A stretch of 64,000 bases of DNA from Strongylocentrotus purpuratus (taxonomy: Eukaryota; Echinodermata; Echinoidea; Camarodonta; Strongylocentrotidae): positions 651,501-715,500 of the forward strand of contig NW_022145554.1 in NCBI RefSeq assembly GCF_000002235.5, given 5' to 3'. Below the pieces are notes generated by a model, which worked only from the letters and a program-made list of their open reading frames with translations, made no database searches and was not told the DNA's origin. Below are positions 44,165 to 56,205 of the stretch, one piece after another. Numbering within the stretch: position 1 is the stretch's first letter; the number at the start of each line of letters is the position of its first letter. Made by a program: the position numbers and the translations under genes.

Positions 44165-47100
44165 TTATTCGTGTCCAGCCTTACCATAAAATGGTCTCAA
44201 TCTATCGGCCGAGTAGTCAATAAACTCGTCTCCGGTAGGATCCCGGTACTTTCGCTCCGCCAGTGCCGCGACTGCCTAAAAGGATATGAAATTATAAAAG
44301 TACAATATAAACCTATCCATCTCATTTACTCCGTACAAAACAAAATTAGTTGAATGAAGAATAACTCAATTATGAATTCAAAATTTATAAATTTGAAAAG
44401 GCCAGATATTCACGACAACACTCCCCCCCCCCCCCCCCCAAAAAAAAGGTAAAAAACAGTGAATTCCGACTAAGGATTTTCCAAGCATTTTATCAATTCG
44501 TTGGAGATACGATCGTTTAAATTCAAATATCCTTACACATACCTTTAAATTTTCATACCTAGTCCTATTTTTCTTAAGACAGGTTTTTTTTTAATATCTG
44601 TGTCAATTTTGTCGACCATTATATGGCAATGTACACAATCTTTACTCTTTGCGTATTTCTATCGAGTTTTTTAAGGCGATGTTTTAAACCTTTAAAAAAA
44701 AAAGATTTTGCACGCTTATCTTGAATTAGACCGATATCAACTCTATTATTAAAAGGGCATACTACCTCTTGAGTCTGGTATCGGAAGTGCGGCTTGACGT
44801 CGGTGGCAGCGCGAAGGACCACGTGCGCGACATCCTCAGCCGTGATCGAAGGGCATTTGGACCACTCCAAGTCGTGGTCGCGGTACATGCTCAACTTGCG
44901 ATCAATCTCGTGCACATCCGGGTTATCTGAAATGCTCTTTGACCCCAAACCACCGAGACCGCTAGAAACCATGGTTTCATTGATGGGTGTGCTGACGGCG
45001 CCCGGCTGAATTAAACTGACCCTATATAAAAAAAAATTAAAAAAATTAAAAGAGAGAGGATGGACTTTATTATAGATTAATAGGGGTGAGCGCAATCTTA
45101 CTAAAACTAATTATATTGAAACCAAACATGGAAATCTTCGATTTACTTTCCGTACGAATAAATAAATGTTAATTCGTGAAACAGGAGGGAATGCTTAAGT
45201 GAAGTGAGCAGGATCAGATGTCATCGTTCTTTGAATTAAAAACGATTGCATTTAATAATTATACTCGTTTGAAAATAAAAGAGGCCGATATACGAACCAT
45301 ATATTGAAGAATCGTCCAATCACCGCCGTCTCCTCGCTTAACCCTTCAATGGCGAATTTGGATGAAGTGTAGATATTCATATACGGAGCTCCTGCAATAC
45401 AAGTGTGTCGAACGACATGAATATTTATTTACTACTGACGAGAAACTTCTGCTGAAACTTAAATCGAATCCAAACGTCAAGACCAATCAAAAGCTTACAT
45501 GAAAATAGTCGTAAGGCTGAATTGGGTTTTTACAATGATTAAAATGAAATGAAAAATCCAAGTGTGTAAATGCTCATGCTATCCGGGCAGTTTTGGGAGG
45601 GGATGGTTACAAGGGAGACCACCTAGTAAGACTTCCGCATCCGTCGACCTATAGAGATTTCAATTCACACCGGCCTTTGCCCCCTCCCCCCCCCCCCCCC
45701 CCCCCACCACCACCACTCAGTCTTATTTAGGGTACGCGTATACAATGTTCCTTCTTTCTGAAAGCACCCTTTATCTCCGAAGAAGTACTCCTTTACCGGA
45801 GATTTTGGGAACACGCATGCGGTCCCTCCGACCCCGGAGTGGGGGGGGGGTGGGTGGGGTGGGGCGGGACTTTGCCTCCTTCTTTGAGTCAATGTCCCCT
45901 TATTTTTAAACAACAATTTTGTAGACTAATTTCATTTAACTTTAATCTTGACGTGACTTACTGGGCGTATATCTTCTGTTACAAAGAGTCGCTGGAGTAT
46001 TTAGTTATGAGCCTCCTTGGAAGTGATAAAAGACGTTTTAAACGTACACTTTCCTAGTTTTCATAATACAATATTATAGTGAATTAAGACGCACAGAATT
46101 TGTATTTCTTCGAAATAAGGGGTCATTTGAAACTTTGGACCAGTCATTTTCCTAAATACAGAGTAAAAACTCCTGGTATTAAAATCCAACCGTACTTCCA
46201 ACATACCTTCAATTGCATTTCTACTGGACATATTGATGATTCTTCCCGATTCTTGTTTCTTCATGATCGGCAGGACCGCTCTCATCATCCGAAGATAGCC
46301 GAACAGGTTGATGTCATAGAGCCCAAGGATGTCGCTCATGCTCATCGTCTCCATAGTTTTCTTCGTATTGATTCCGGCGTTGTTCACTATATAGAATGGA
46401 TATTAGTTTAGTTGGATGGGTGTATTGAGCAGTGGTCTTTGGTGAGGCGTCTTGAGGAGGGGATGGTTGTCACATCCACATTTCAAAACTCTGTCGAGAA
46501 ATTTGGAATTTCTCTAGCCTTATCAGCAGATAGAAATCTGATGACCAATTTTTTCTTTTTTTTTAGTTTTTTTTTTAAAACCTTCGAGATCTCTGTAAGC
46601 ACATTTGAGAGTTCAACAACCAGTTTTTAACATTGTCGGCAAGTATGTAAATCGGGGTCGACACCTAACCCCTAGGAGAACTACCCCCTAGAGCAACCAC
46701 CCTCTAGGATGACTACCCTCGGGACAATTACCCTCTTGGGTGATTACCCCTAGCCATTACTATCCCCTTGGACAACCAACCTCCAGGACAACTACCCACC
46801 AGACAACTACCCCTAGGACAACCAACCTCCAGGACAACTACCCACCAGACAACTACCCCTAGGACAACCACACTTTAGGACAACTATCCACCAGACAACT
46901 ACCCCTAGGACAACCACCCTCTAGGATTACTACCCCCAGGACAACTACCCTCAGACAATATGCAACTACCCCCTAAATACAGTAACCATGCAGTCTCTAG
47001 GCAACTACCCCGGACAACTATCCTAGGGGGTAGTTGTCTGGTGTAGTTGTCCTAGAGGGTGGTTATCAGGTGATGGTTGTCCAGGAGGTAGGTGTCGGGA

Positions 47101-50100
47101 TACGTGGAAATTGGACGAGCCTCAGTTTTCTTTCCCGGTGTTTGGAAAATGACGCGTCAATCCTGCAATGGAGGATGACGGGGGACGACATCAGGGAGGT
47201 ATGAACAATACTTTCAAGTCAGGGTAGGTATGGTACATTTTTGTGTCGATGAATTATAATGTGACGATACGAAATCCAGAGTTAAAATTCACTGCAGGAA
47301 AAAGAAAAAAAAAGCTCAAATTTGTGGATCCCTTTCTGGCAATCATAGATCGGTCCCTCCCCAAAATCCCATTTTCCAATCAATGTGTCGTCACCCCCAT
47401 CCAAACGGGAATGGATCTCTTGTTTTGATAGGCAAATCCATCATAATAAATCAAGTTCTGTCTTTAAATTCGATTATAGACACTTGATATACAAATATGA
47501 AATAGAAAACCTGTCCTGAACATATTGTTTGTAAAACACGTTGGAATTTAAGTAGACTGTACTCGTATCTAATTTCATACACGGCCATAAGTTGTCACAG
47601 TGGCTGATATAATTTTAAAGTAAGCTGTAGAGGGCTCACTTACTAAGGACATCATAAATGTCAAGCAAACTAAAAATTCATTAGTATGTAATAGGTAGTT
47701 TTTGGTTTCCTACGTACGCCTGTTATTCACGTGGTGCCTTGTCATCTTACTTACGTTATTACCTGCGCTAATTAAGTTTGTGACGCTGACGGCACTCAGC
47801 CCATAAATCAATAATACAGAGGAATGTTTGCAATTTCATATAGCATTCACTTTGAGCACGATGCCACTTAAAAATGGCGCACCAAGAACAGGACAGCGCA
47901 AGCCGCTGATGCAGTCGTGCGTCAGGAAACTAATAACGCCTCGTGTGCAGATCCGACACCAAATATTTTGGACAAAATGTCCACTTTTTTTGGGGGGGGG
48001 GGAGGTCTAGCTCTTCGTTATCAAAAAATTCAAAACATCAATGGCTTCCAACCATACAACCCTTTAAAAAAAACTTTTGAGAAATGAACTCTTGGCCGAT
48101 GTAAGTTGTATTTGGATAAGTCATTATAAGACAATCAATATGGCATGGATGGACAAGGCTACTGAATTAGCCTAAGGTTATTTTTTAGAAAGTATTTGCG
48201 ACATTCACACCTAGGATATCGATGCGCCCTTGTTGCTCCATCACCATGGCAACGGCCGCCTCGACGTCTTCATCCTTGGTCACATCAAGTCGGACAGGAA
48301 AGAGGGTATCGTTGAGGGCGTTCCCGGTGGTTTCACAGAACGTCTGCTCCTCGTCAAGCGAGCCGAGAATGGATCCATAGACGATGAACCTCCTCTCACG
48401 GTCCTTGGCCAGGAGATTGGCCGTGGCTAGCCCGATGCCTGATGAGCAGCCGGTGACCACTACGACCTGAGGTTGCTGGGATGAACTGGGAGGCAAAAGA
48501 ATGAAGTAGGAATCAAAGCCCGGTGGCCCAGCACCCCCTCCCCCCTCCCCCCCCCCCAAAAAAAAGCACTAGCTACAAGTACAAATCGTATTTTGGGGAT
48601 GATAAGGAAAGGGAAGGGGTATGGCCTAAATTTTAACATTGTGCCCTTCTTATCAAAAACAAACAAAGAAACAACAAACACATGTAACTTGTATTTGAGT
48701 AAATTTGCAGTGGTAGGGCGCAGGCGAGGGCGAGGGGGGGGGGGGCACGGAAGACATGTACAATTGGTAAATCTCAATCTGACAGATCTGATAGATAGGC
48801 CTACATGAAATAAAATAAAATAAATAATGAACGATTTCATTTTGCTTCTTAAATAATTTTAGATATGTGCCCCCTCCCCCTTCAGAGAATACTAGATCAG
48901 CGGCTTATATAATATATAAAGGTAATGGTGATGATAATGATAACGAAAATGATAATTGGGAAAATAATAACATTCATGAAAATAATAAAAACGAAAATAA
49001 TGTTAAAAATGAAAAACAATAATAACAATAATAAATAACATTATAAATAATATTGTAAATAATATTGTGAATAATGATAATAATAATAATAACAATAATA
49101 ATGTGAAAATAAGCTCTCGAGCTTTCGTGGGTTATCCTGTTCAAGCTGACTTAATTTTGATCTGTTATTATTGTATATTGTTTTATGTTGGAAGCTTGTC
49201 GAATAAAAATCAATCAATCAATTTATTAGTATTACTATACTATTCTTGAAGCTTTTTATTGAGTCAGCCAAAATGTGTTATCCATGCAACCTCCCCCTCA
49301 TCCCCCAACGATCATCAGCATGTACGATTGACAATGTTTCCCCTTAATGTGTGTTCAATTGAAGATTAACAATTTAAAGAAAGTTCAATGAAATATAACA
49401 TAATTTATACATGTAGTAACAAAAAACAGGCCCCGACTCGACTCCAGATGTGGAATTCCCCGAAAACTACACTGCCCACCCCCCTCCCCCTACCATCATG
49501 CACCCGTTCCATACCTAACCAACGAACTCACATTTAGTAACCCTAAATTAGCCACTTATTGAGCCAATCTGTGAAATATTAAAAGAAGCTAATGTCAACT
49601 GATGTTGGTAGTTATACGAGTATGGACAACAACCCCCAAAAAAGGAGGGATAGGGGTTGGGGAGAATGTTACTGTAAGTTATATGTTGTGAGTATAGTAT
49701 TCTGCAAATTGTACATATACTTTACATACACAAGCTAATTGACACTAATGAACTAATAACCCCCCCCCCCCTGCTCATTTTGACCTTAACCGCGTATTTT
49801 GGTGGTGAAGAATCCATTTTATATTTTGTTTATCTCCTAGAATAATTTTGTGCATTTTGACACCAAGATCATCGAGGCCTATGTAAAACATGCTGTGTTG
49901 AAATGCAATTTATAGTGTTTGAGTGCAGGTTCAATGACCTTTGACCCTCAGAAAGGAAACTTCCCCTCCTCCTCCTCCTCCTCTAGCTCTTCTTGGAATA
50001 AATAATAACCCCCATTCCCGCCACAATAAGTTGAAATTAGCCTCTTCTATTTGTCTGTGCTCATTATGGTAATTTTACTGTTATAAATATGACATATTAG

Positions 50101-50542
50101 TGAATAATAGTTTTTTTTAACTTTGATCTCATTTTCGGAGGTCAGGATTTTAGTCTAAGGGTCAGTATACTATGTCATCTTCTTTCGTAATCCCGTGCAT
50201 TTTGACACCAATATCATCTCTATGTCATATTTTGTTGCTGAAATACAATTTTTAGTGATTGAGGCAGAGGTCATTGACCTTTGACCTCTAATAACAAAAT
50301 TCTTCCCAACGCCTATCCCTCCTTCCTTTCGAGGGGATACTAATTATCTACCTTGGTTCTCCATATCATTGTATATACTGTAGGTCATTAATGTCTAGTA
50401 CTTACCAATTTGCTGACATTGCAAGACCTTGCTTTCTATTGCACAGTATTCCAATATTTGTTGATCTATTAAGTGTAGATCTCCAAGTGCCAGTGGTTCT
50501 GGGGCTTCTTGCAAGCAAGGCAAAGACTGTCGAGCGAAGCAT
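44165..50542 (-). CDS. RDH8 / 17beta-HSD1-like short-chain dehydrogenase, copy C, with mitochondrial-type presequence (350 aa)
   Basis: Third tandem paralogue. Exons (- strand): 50542-50406, 48485-48211, 46386-46207, 45391-45298, 45021-44766, 44275-44165; 1053 nt with phases as in copies A and B. The catalytic set is intact (TGCSSGIG, NNAG, DINLFG, MSS, YTSSK). Substitutions include NNAGINTKKTMETMSMSDILG in place of the ICTKKALETIS version of copy A, TFCETTGN for TFRETAGN, and a C-terminus ending KAGHE instead of KAGDK. Exon 1 (MLRSTVFALLARSPRTTGTW...) is basic and acid-free and ends KQGLAMSAN. The residue across the exon 1/2 junction is Cys here and Arg in A and B. Predicted functional; substrate unknown. 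Confidence 0.9.
45680..45860 (-). repeat. Shorter relative of the G-rich repeat in SDR copy C intron 3
   Basis: Reverse-complement similarity to 38400-38830 over the CCTTTACCGGAGATTTTGG, CATGCGGTCCCTCCGACC and GGGTACGCG blocks. Bounded by C-runs on one side and G-runs on the other. Confidence 0.45.
46658..47098. repeat. ACAACTACCC minisatellite closed by an inverted arm
   Basis: About 25 imperfect units of GGACAACTACCCCCTA type (46658-47020), followed by the same motif in reverse orientation (GGGGGTAGTTGTCTGG, GTAGTTGTCCTAGAGGGTGG). The outermost bases CGACACCTA and TAGGTGTCG are inverted repeats. Lies in intron 2 of SDR copy C. Confidence 0.65.
48900..49110 (+). repeat. AAT/GAT-rich degenerate microsatellite
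   Basis: Runs of GATAATGATAA, AATAATAAC and ATTGTAAATAAT over about 200 bp in intron 1 of SDR copy C. Confidence 0.6.
50406..50542 (-). other. SDR copy C exon 1: putative mitochondrial targeting presequence
   Basis: 137-nt open exon from ATG to a GTAAGTAC donor. Same length and phase as copies A and B, with Arg at positions 3, 12, 15 and 21 and no Asp or Glu in 45 residues. Confidence 0.65.
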
Positions 50543-51089
50543 ATTGATTTGGTAGGTGGAAGTATTACGATGATTGTTCTGGTCCCGCTATAGTTAAGAA
50601 TGATAATAATATGGACTAAATGTCTCCCATTATATCGCAACTTCGTGTAGCATGGCACGTTGAAATGATGTACGGGACACAAATGCAGAAATCAGCGAGG
50701 TGTGCAATACAATAGACTATATAGGTCTACTCGGGTACAGCCTAATCGGAGTTTCTCAAGGCTATCTTCTTTTGTCCAGTATTCTGTTGTCATTGACACA
50801 CCAAATAAAGGGTCTAACTGTAGATATCATTCCCCTACATAGAAAATGTTACTCCCCCTAAAGTGGTACTGGACAGGACGAATTGGTCCAGATTTCCGTG
50901 GCATCGCAAACTGTCAACAAACATCACAACTGAGGGTGCAGAGTTCAAAAATAAAAATAAAAAGGTGCTCATAAATATTATACAGTGGGTTGCAGACATC
51001 ATCTAATTTCTAGATGAAGTAGAGCCACATCGACGCTCTAGCCCGCCTGTGTACAGCCAGGGATATGTGGTACAGCTGCGCTGAGTGGT

Positions 51090-51223
51090 CATTCTGCATA
51101 TAGCTCCAAATTTTGGTATTGAAAGACTTGGCCGATGTTGACTCTTTGATGATGGTGGCTGGTACTGGTAGTTGATTCCATTGCCTAATGGTACGAGCAG
51201 TGGCGTACGCAGGATTTTTTCCA

Positions 51224-51257
<34 letters not shown>

Positions 51258-51650
51258 GGGGGGATCGAGGGGGTCATTTTTTTTTCTTTTTGGTCCCGAA
51301 ATTTGAAAATTTTACCGATCGACATTCCTTTCCGTTGGGGGGGGGGGGGGGGGTAAGGTCATCTCTTTTAGGTCATCCATTAGGATTTTTTTTTTTTTTT
51401 TTTTTTTTTTTAATCGAAAGGGGGGGGGGGGTTCCCGAAAAACATACACATAAAAAAACTCAAGGGGGGCGGGGCTAACCCAAACTGTATGCTTCGCTCC
51501 TGGGAGAGTAATTGATGTACTGGTTTGGCCTTTGACTACGGGTGACTGGTCTGTTGGGGTTGTTGGCGACTGGGATAAACTTCTCTGGGGATGGTAATCG
51601 GGAGTTCATGAGAGTTGATCTTAAACAGCATGGTAAGACATGCAACTTTC
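51090..51650. repeat. LINE-tail-like repeat interrupted by a poly(G) element
   Basis: TTGATTCCATTGCCTAATGGTACGAG before about 51195 and TGGGAGAGTAATTGATGTACTGG after 51500 look like one decayed repeat. Between them lies a G-rich insertion starting AGTGGCGTACGCAGGATTTTTTCC followed by a G-run of ~30 (about 51226-51256) with further G- and T-runs. Confidence 0.45.
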
Positions 51651-51859
51651 CTCCTATCTTGAAGCGAAGGCCAATTTTTAAACAATGATCTATTAAAGTC
51701 TTACAATTTCAGTTCAAACAATTCACATGAACTAGGCCTACATGTGTATATGCGAGCCTGATTTGCGAGGCATTTATGAGGCAGTATATACGTAGAATCG
51801 GGCTGAAAATACCGGAATGGTTTTATTTGTAACGTCGGTGCTCCCTTCGGCAGTTGCTA

Positions 51860-51860
51860 T

Positions 51861-51891
<31 letters not shown>

Positions 51892-51940
51892 CTCTCTCTC
51901 TCTCTTTCTCTCTCCCTTTCTTTCTCTTTCTTTCTTCTTT
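51860..51940 (+). repeat. (CT)n microsatellite upstream of SDR copy C
   Basis: CTCTCT/TTTC run following GTCGGTGCTCCCTTCGGCAG, homologous to the tract at 30008-30300. Confidence 0.75.
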
Positions 51941-53004
51941 TAAGAAAATGCTTAAAGGTAAAGACCAGTATTGGAAGCGCCCCAATTTCAAAAAATGAAA
52001 TGGAAGCTCTTATTACCAATCATGTGAAAGAATATGTTTTGAATATTACATGACGATAAAAATTTTGACGGGAAACCACCTACTAATTGATATATTTGGT
52101 AAATTAGTATATTTATATACAGTTGAGAGATACAAATGCACATGTCGCGCACGTGTGTGTAGTCCCATATACATCTTTCTGTGTACAGTGCTTCTAACTT
52201 TATGAAGACTTGGCCAAATTTCTTATAATTTTGATGATTCCAGAACCTTGCAGTACATCTATGCTAGATGATCAACCTTTTCTGATCGATTTCACAACGT
52301 TTCTTTCACTATGCAATTGCATGACCATAACTGGTCTTTAGCTTTTAACGTGTTTATGAAGTTGAGCGAATTCTTTCTATCAAACGCAATACTAGATAAC
52401 ATGTGCAACTGATGTAACATTAAGGAAAGGATAATACTATAAACAATTACAACACAGAACAAGACAGGATTTTGTGTTTGGGTCATTTAATGTCCGTTTG
52501 ATAATAGTACTACTCACACATAGATAACATCCTACCTAAAATAACACGTTTGATTCTCATCGTTCAAGTGTTGCATCCATACACACACAAAATATAAACA
52601 ACAACAGCAAATGCAACAATTTTGTTTCTTAGCTATAGTATAGTTTTGCGAGCCATAACAAAAGGAGTACTATTACATTTCATATAAATTTCAGCTGTGT
52701 ACTGAGTTTGTTTTATAGATATCTGTGTATTGTGTTTGATGGGGAATATGTGGAGGAGGCCCTAACTATAAATTGCTAAATGAAAGCAGAAGAAAAAGAA
52801 ATACTGGGATGGAGACAGAAAGGGAGAGAGAGAGACAGACAGAGAAAGGGAGACAGAGACAGAAAGAATAGGGGCACTCTATTCAGCATTTGAGACATTA
52901 TACTTCATATTTCACTATTCAAGAACAGTAAATTTGTTCAGCACCCCAAATGTACAAAAACTATCAATGTGACCACAGAAATGCAAAATACTAGAAACAA
53001 ATAG

Positions 53005-53157
53005 GCCCGAATTCACAAAGGAGGTTTGTCGACCAACCTAGGTTTTTCCGTGCGTCATATGAAGAGTTTCCACGTGTTTTTACAAACCAGGTTTGTAAAA
53101 AAGGTTTGTAAAAAAAATGTGTAAAAACGGTTTGTCCTCCTTTGTGAATTCGGGCCA
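53005..53157. mobile_element. Short inverted-repeat element (~150 bp)
   Basis: Starts GGCCCGAATTCACAAAGGAGG and ends CCTCCTTTGTGAATTCGGGCC, near-perfect inverted ends, with internal AGGTTTGTAAAAA repeats. Likely a small MITE; the relevant transposase family is unknown. Confidence 0.7.
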
Positions 53158-55404
53158 CTTTGTTCAAATGAAGAAAAATGAATTGAGTGCATCATCTTCA
53201 CGGTTCGAGTCCCCACAAGGGACGGATCGTTACACCCTTTTTCATCAGATTTCTCTTCTACAATATGACTGAAAATTTGAGAAGTAAATAAAAATGGTTA
53301 TAAAACCTTTGTGCCAAGCATGAGAGTATACTGTGATGTTACTTAATGTATAAATTTATCATGAATTTATCATACATGTTATATCACAGGCACGGGTAAA
53401 ATGTGCAAATGTGGGAAGGGACGAGTATCCTGAAATTTCACAAATCCTGAAACTAAAACTGATATACAATTATTTCTTCTTTGGTTTAAATAACGGTATT
53501 TCCTTAATAAATTATATATTATTTAAACTTGACAGTAAGGGTGATACATGCTTCTGTTGCTGTATATCCAAAATACATTGATGGAAGTATTGAGAGTCTG
53601 ATTTCTAGCAAATTGAATGTTATGTAAAGGAGAAAATCTGTCTTAATCAAAAGAAAAATCAATTGCATCATTTGCAAGTTACTTCCGCAAATCGTGCACA
53701 AAGAGACATTTCTCAACGAGGTATTTACGATACAAATTACTCATTGTTATTATCATTATTCCACTCAATTTAGGAAACTTAGGTCTACTTAAAAAATAAT
53801 AGGACATTCCATAGTTAATATATATGAGGTGTCCAGCTATTGAAGATAAATATATGACTCAGATATAGTACAAATGTGACAGACAATGTTGAAAATATCT
53901 GAGATGAAACATGTGGAGATCAATCTTTGACTGATTTATGATACATGTACATGTCTATGTGTGACTATTTACCAAACATTCATTTTCACAAATTCAAAAA
54001 ACAAAATAACTTTCTGTTCTATTTACAGTGTGATGGCTAAATGAATTTATATGGTTTTAAAAAATACAACAGAATATTTAAGCCACAATCGGCCATAATT
54101 GCACATAAGTAGCAGGTTTCTGCATAAAATCAAGCTTGTAAATGCATCACTAAGAGCAATTCTCCTCATCGTCACAAAGACATTAAATTGTATAGTGATA
54201 AGAGCCCTTTGGCTCACAGTAGACAAAATGCAGGAATAAAAACACAAGTGCATTCAAACTAAAAATCATCTTTCAAACCACATCACTATCAAATTGTGCA
54301 TCGCTGCAACAACAAAGTTGATCATGCAGCTTATTAAAAGATTGCGATACCTAAAGATTGCTAACTACTGAAAGATAAAAGCATTAAGACACAAAGTTAT
54401 TCGTACAAGCAATAAATGTGATGTAGAATAAGAACTGTAAGCACACAATGACCAAGAAATATAATTAAATATCTATCTCAGCAATTCTATCACTAATGAC
54501 ACTTCTAAGTACAGTGATAGGTGCACACATTTTAATGTTCTTATTTCATTTTTTTATTCTTATTTTCTTTGTTATTTTCCAGTCAAATGTCATATTACTC
54601 TATGATGGGAATGACCTCTCTCTAAGAGGAGTTAAAAGAAATATACTATTTCTTTTTGCAAAAACCCCAAAAGGCAATGCACTAGTGCCTTTAGGTACCG
54701 TAAGGCATAAATCCTCAGTTATAAAGTTCATTTGAGAAAAATACCGCACATGAACAATTATCATGAAAACTAACAGGACCTTTCATTATCAAACAATAAT
54801 TACCTACTGCATATATTCATTAAAGCTTAGCTATTTTTTATGCAACATGTAGAAAATTAATGTACAATTTGAGTAAATGCAATACCTGTATCTTAGTTCT
54901 TCACTTTGTAAATAATGTATACAAAAAGGTACATGAACTTGTACTGATATGAGGGGAAAAACAAAAAGTTCTTTGGCATCAAGAAATCTGTAATCTCTAT
55001 ATAAAATCATCTCACTGTAAGTTTGCAAGTCAAACAGCACTATAAACTCAATCTCAAAAAGATCTACAACTAATTATGAGTCTTTAAGAATGCAATCCTA
55101 TATAAAATAAAAACCTTATGATTTGTCGAAGGCAGATAGCTACATGTAGCAGAACTACCAAATATTTTTGCAGCAACTAGTAATGAAGTGCTAATATTTC
55201 AAAGATAGAATTTCTCAGCCTTCTCAAAATCTTAAATTTTAGATAAAAATATCCATGCAGAGAAGAAAGCCTATACAGAGAATGTATATCAGACAGATGA
55301 AACTACAAAAAGAAAACTAAAGAACGACAAATTTTCAGACACATTTTAGTAGATACCTTAATTTTTATCTCAAGACCAACTACCTAAAACTAGTAAGAAA
55401 ACTA

Positions 55405-56205
55405 GATGGAACTTCGACTGCGCGCAGTCAAAAATGATGCCTCCGTCATAGAGCAATTTTACAAACCAAAACAGAAGAAATTTTTCAAATTCAAGTTCAA
55501 TTGTAATCCATTAACAGGTTCTCAGAATATCATGATTACAAGCAATTTCTCATATACATATATGACCCTTTGATCTTTGACCACATGACTCTAAAATCTA
55601 CTCAGTTCATTGGCTCTGCAAGATGTCCTGAGTTGAATAGTAATCCATCTGTCAGTTCTAATGAGAATTCGTTCACAAGCTATTTTTGCATACATAATGA
55701 GCCCATGACCTTTGACCTTTGACCTCATGACCCAAGAATCTACTCAGTTCATTGGCTCTGCAAGATACATACATGATCTAAGTTTGGCAGGAATCCATCA
55801 ATCTGTTCCAATGATAATGTGATCAAAAGCTATTTTTGCATACATAATGAGCCGCATGACCTTTGGCCTTGACCTCATGACTCCAAAATCTAATCAATTT
55901 ATCGGCTCTGCAAGTAACATACATGACCACAGTTTGGCAGGAATCCATCAATCAGTTCTTCAGATAACGCGATCACGAGCTGTTTTTGCATACATAATGA
56001 GCCCTGTGACCTTTGACCTTTGACCTCGTGACCCCAAAATCTAATCAGTTCATCAACTCTGCAAGATACATACATGACCAAAGTTTGGAAGGAATCCATC
56101 AATAGGTTCCTCAGATAACGCGATCACAAGAAGGGGACGTACGGACGTACGGACGGACGGACAAAAAACATAATGCCTCCGGATACTTTGTAACGGAGGC
56201 ATAAA
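55405..56205 (+). mobile_element. Dispersed GGAGGCAT-ended repeat with AGGTCA arrays, copy 3
   Basis: Uninterrupted copy of ~0.8 kb, from ACTTCGACTGCGCGCAGTC to CGGATACTTTGTAACGGAGGCAT. It holds about five internal subunits with CATGACCTTTGACCTTTGACCTC motifs and ends with a GGACGTACGGACGTACGGACGGACGG run. Confidence 0.7.
55706..55725 (-). promoter_or_regulatory. Triple AGGTCA array inside a repeat (reverse)
   Basis: TGACCTTTGACCTTTGACCT, i.e. three half-sites on the - strand at one-base spacing. A second identical array is at 56007-56026. Location is intergenic, downstream of the CCDC142 homologue; function is unknown. Confidence 0.3.

Larger units (their letters stand above)
20430..52030 (-). 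repeat. Three tandem SDR duplication units (~8-12 kb each)
   Basis: Units of roughly 20430-30410, 30410-43200 and 43200-52030 each hold one SDR gene plus similar flanks. Shared upstream markers include TTACAATTTCAGTTCAAACA (29350 and 51698) and a CT-rich tract after GTTGGTGCTCCC or GTCGGTGCTCCC (units A and C). Shared downstream markers include ACAGAATAATCTTGTAATRAACTGGCA near 32550 and 43250. Boundaries are approximate. Confidence 0.65.

Noticed and set aside
51188..51478. 96-codon glycine-rich open frame
   Set aside because: It is a translation of poly(G)/poly(T) tracts and has no coding character.
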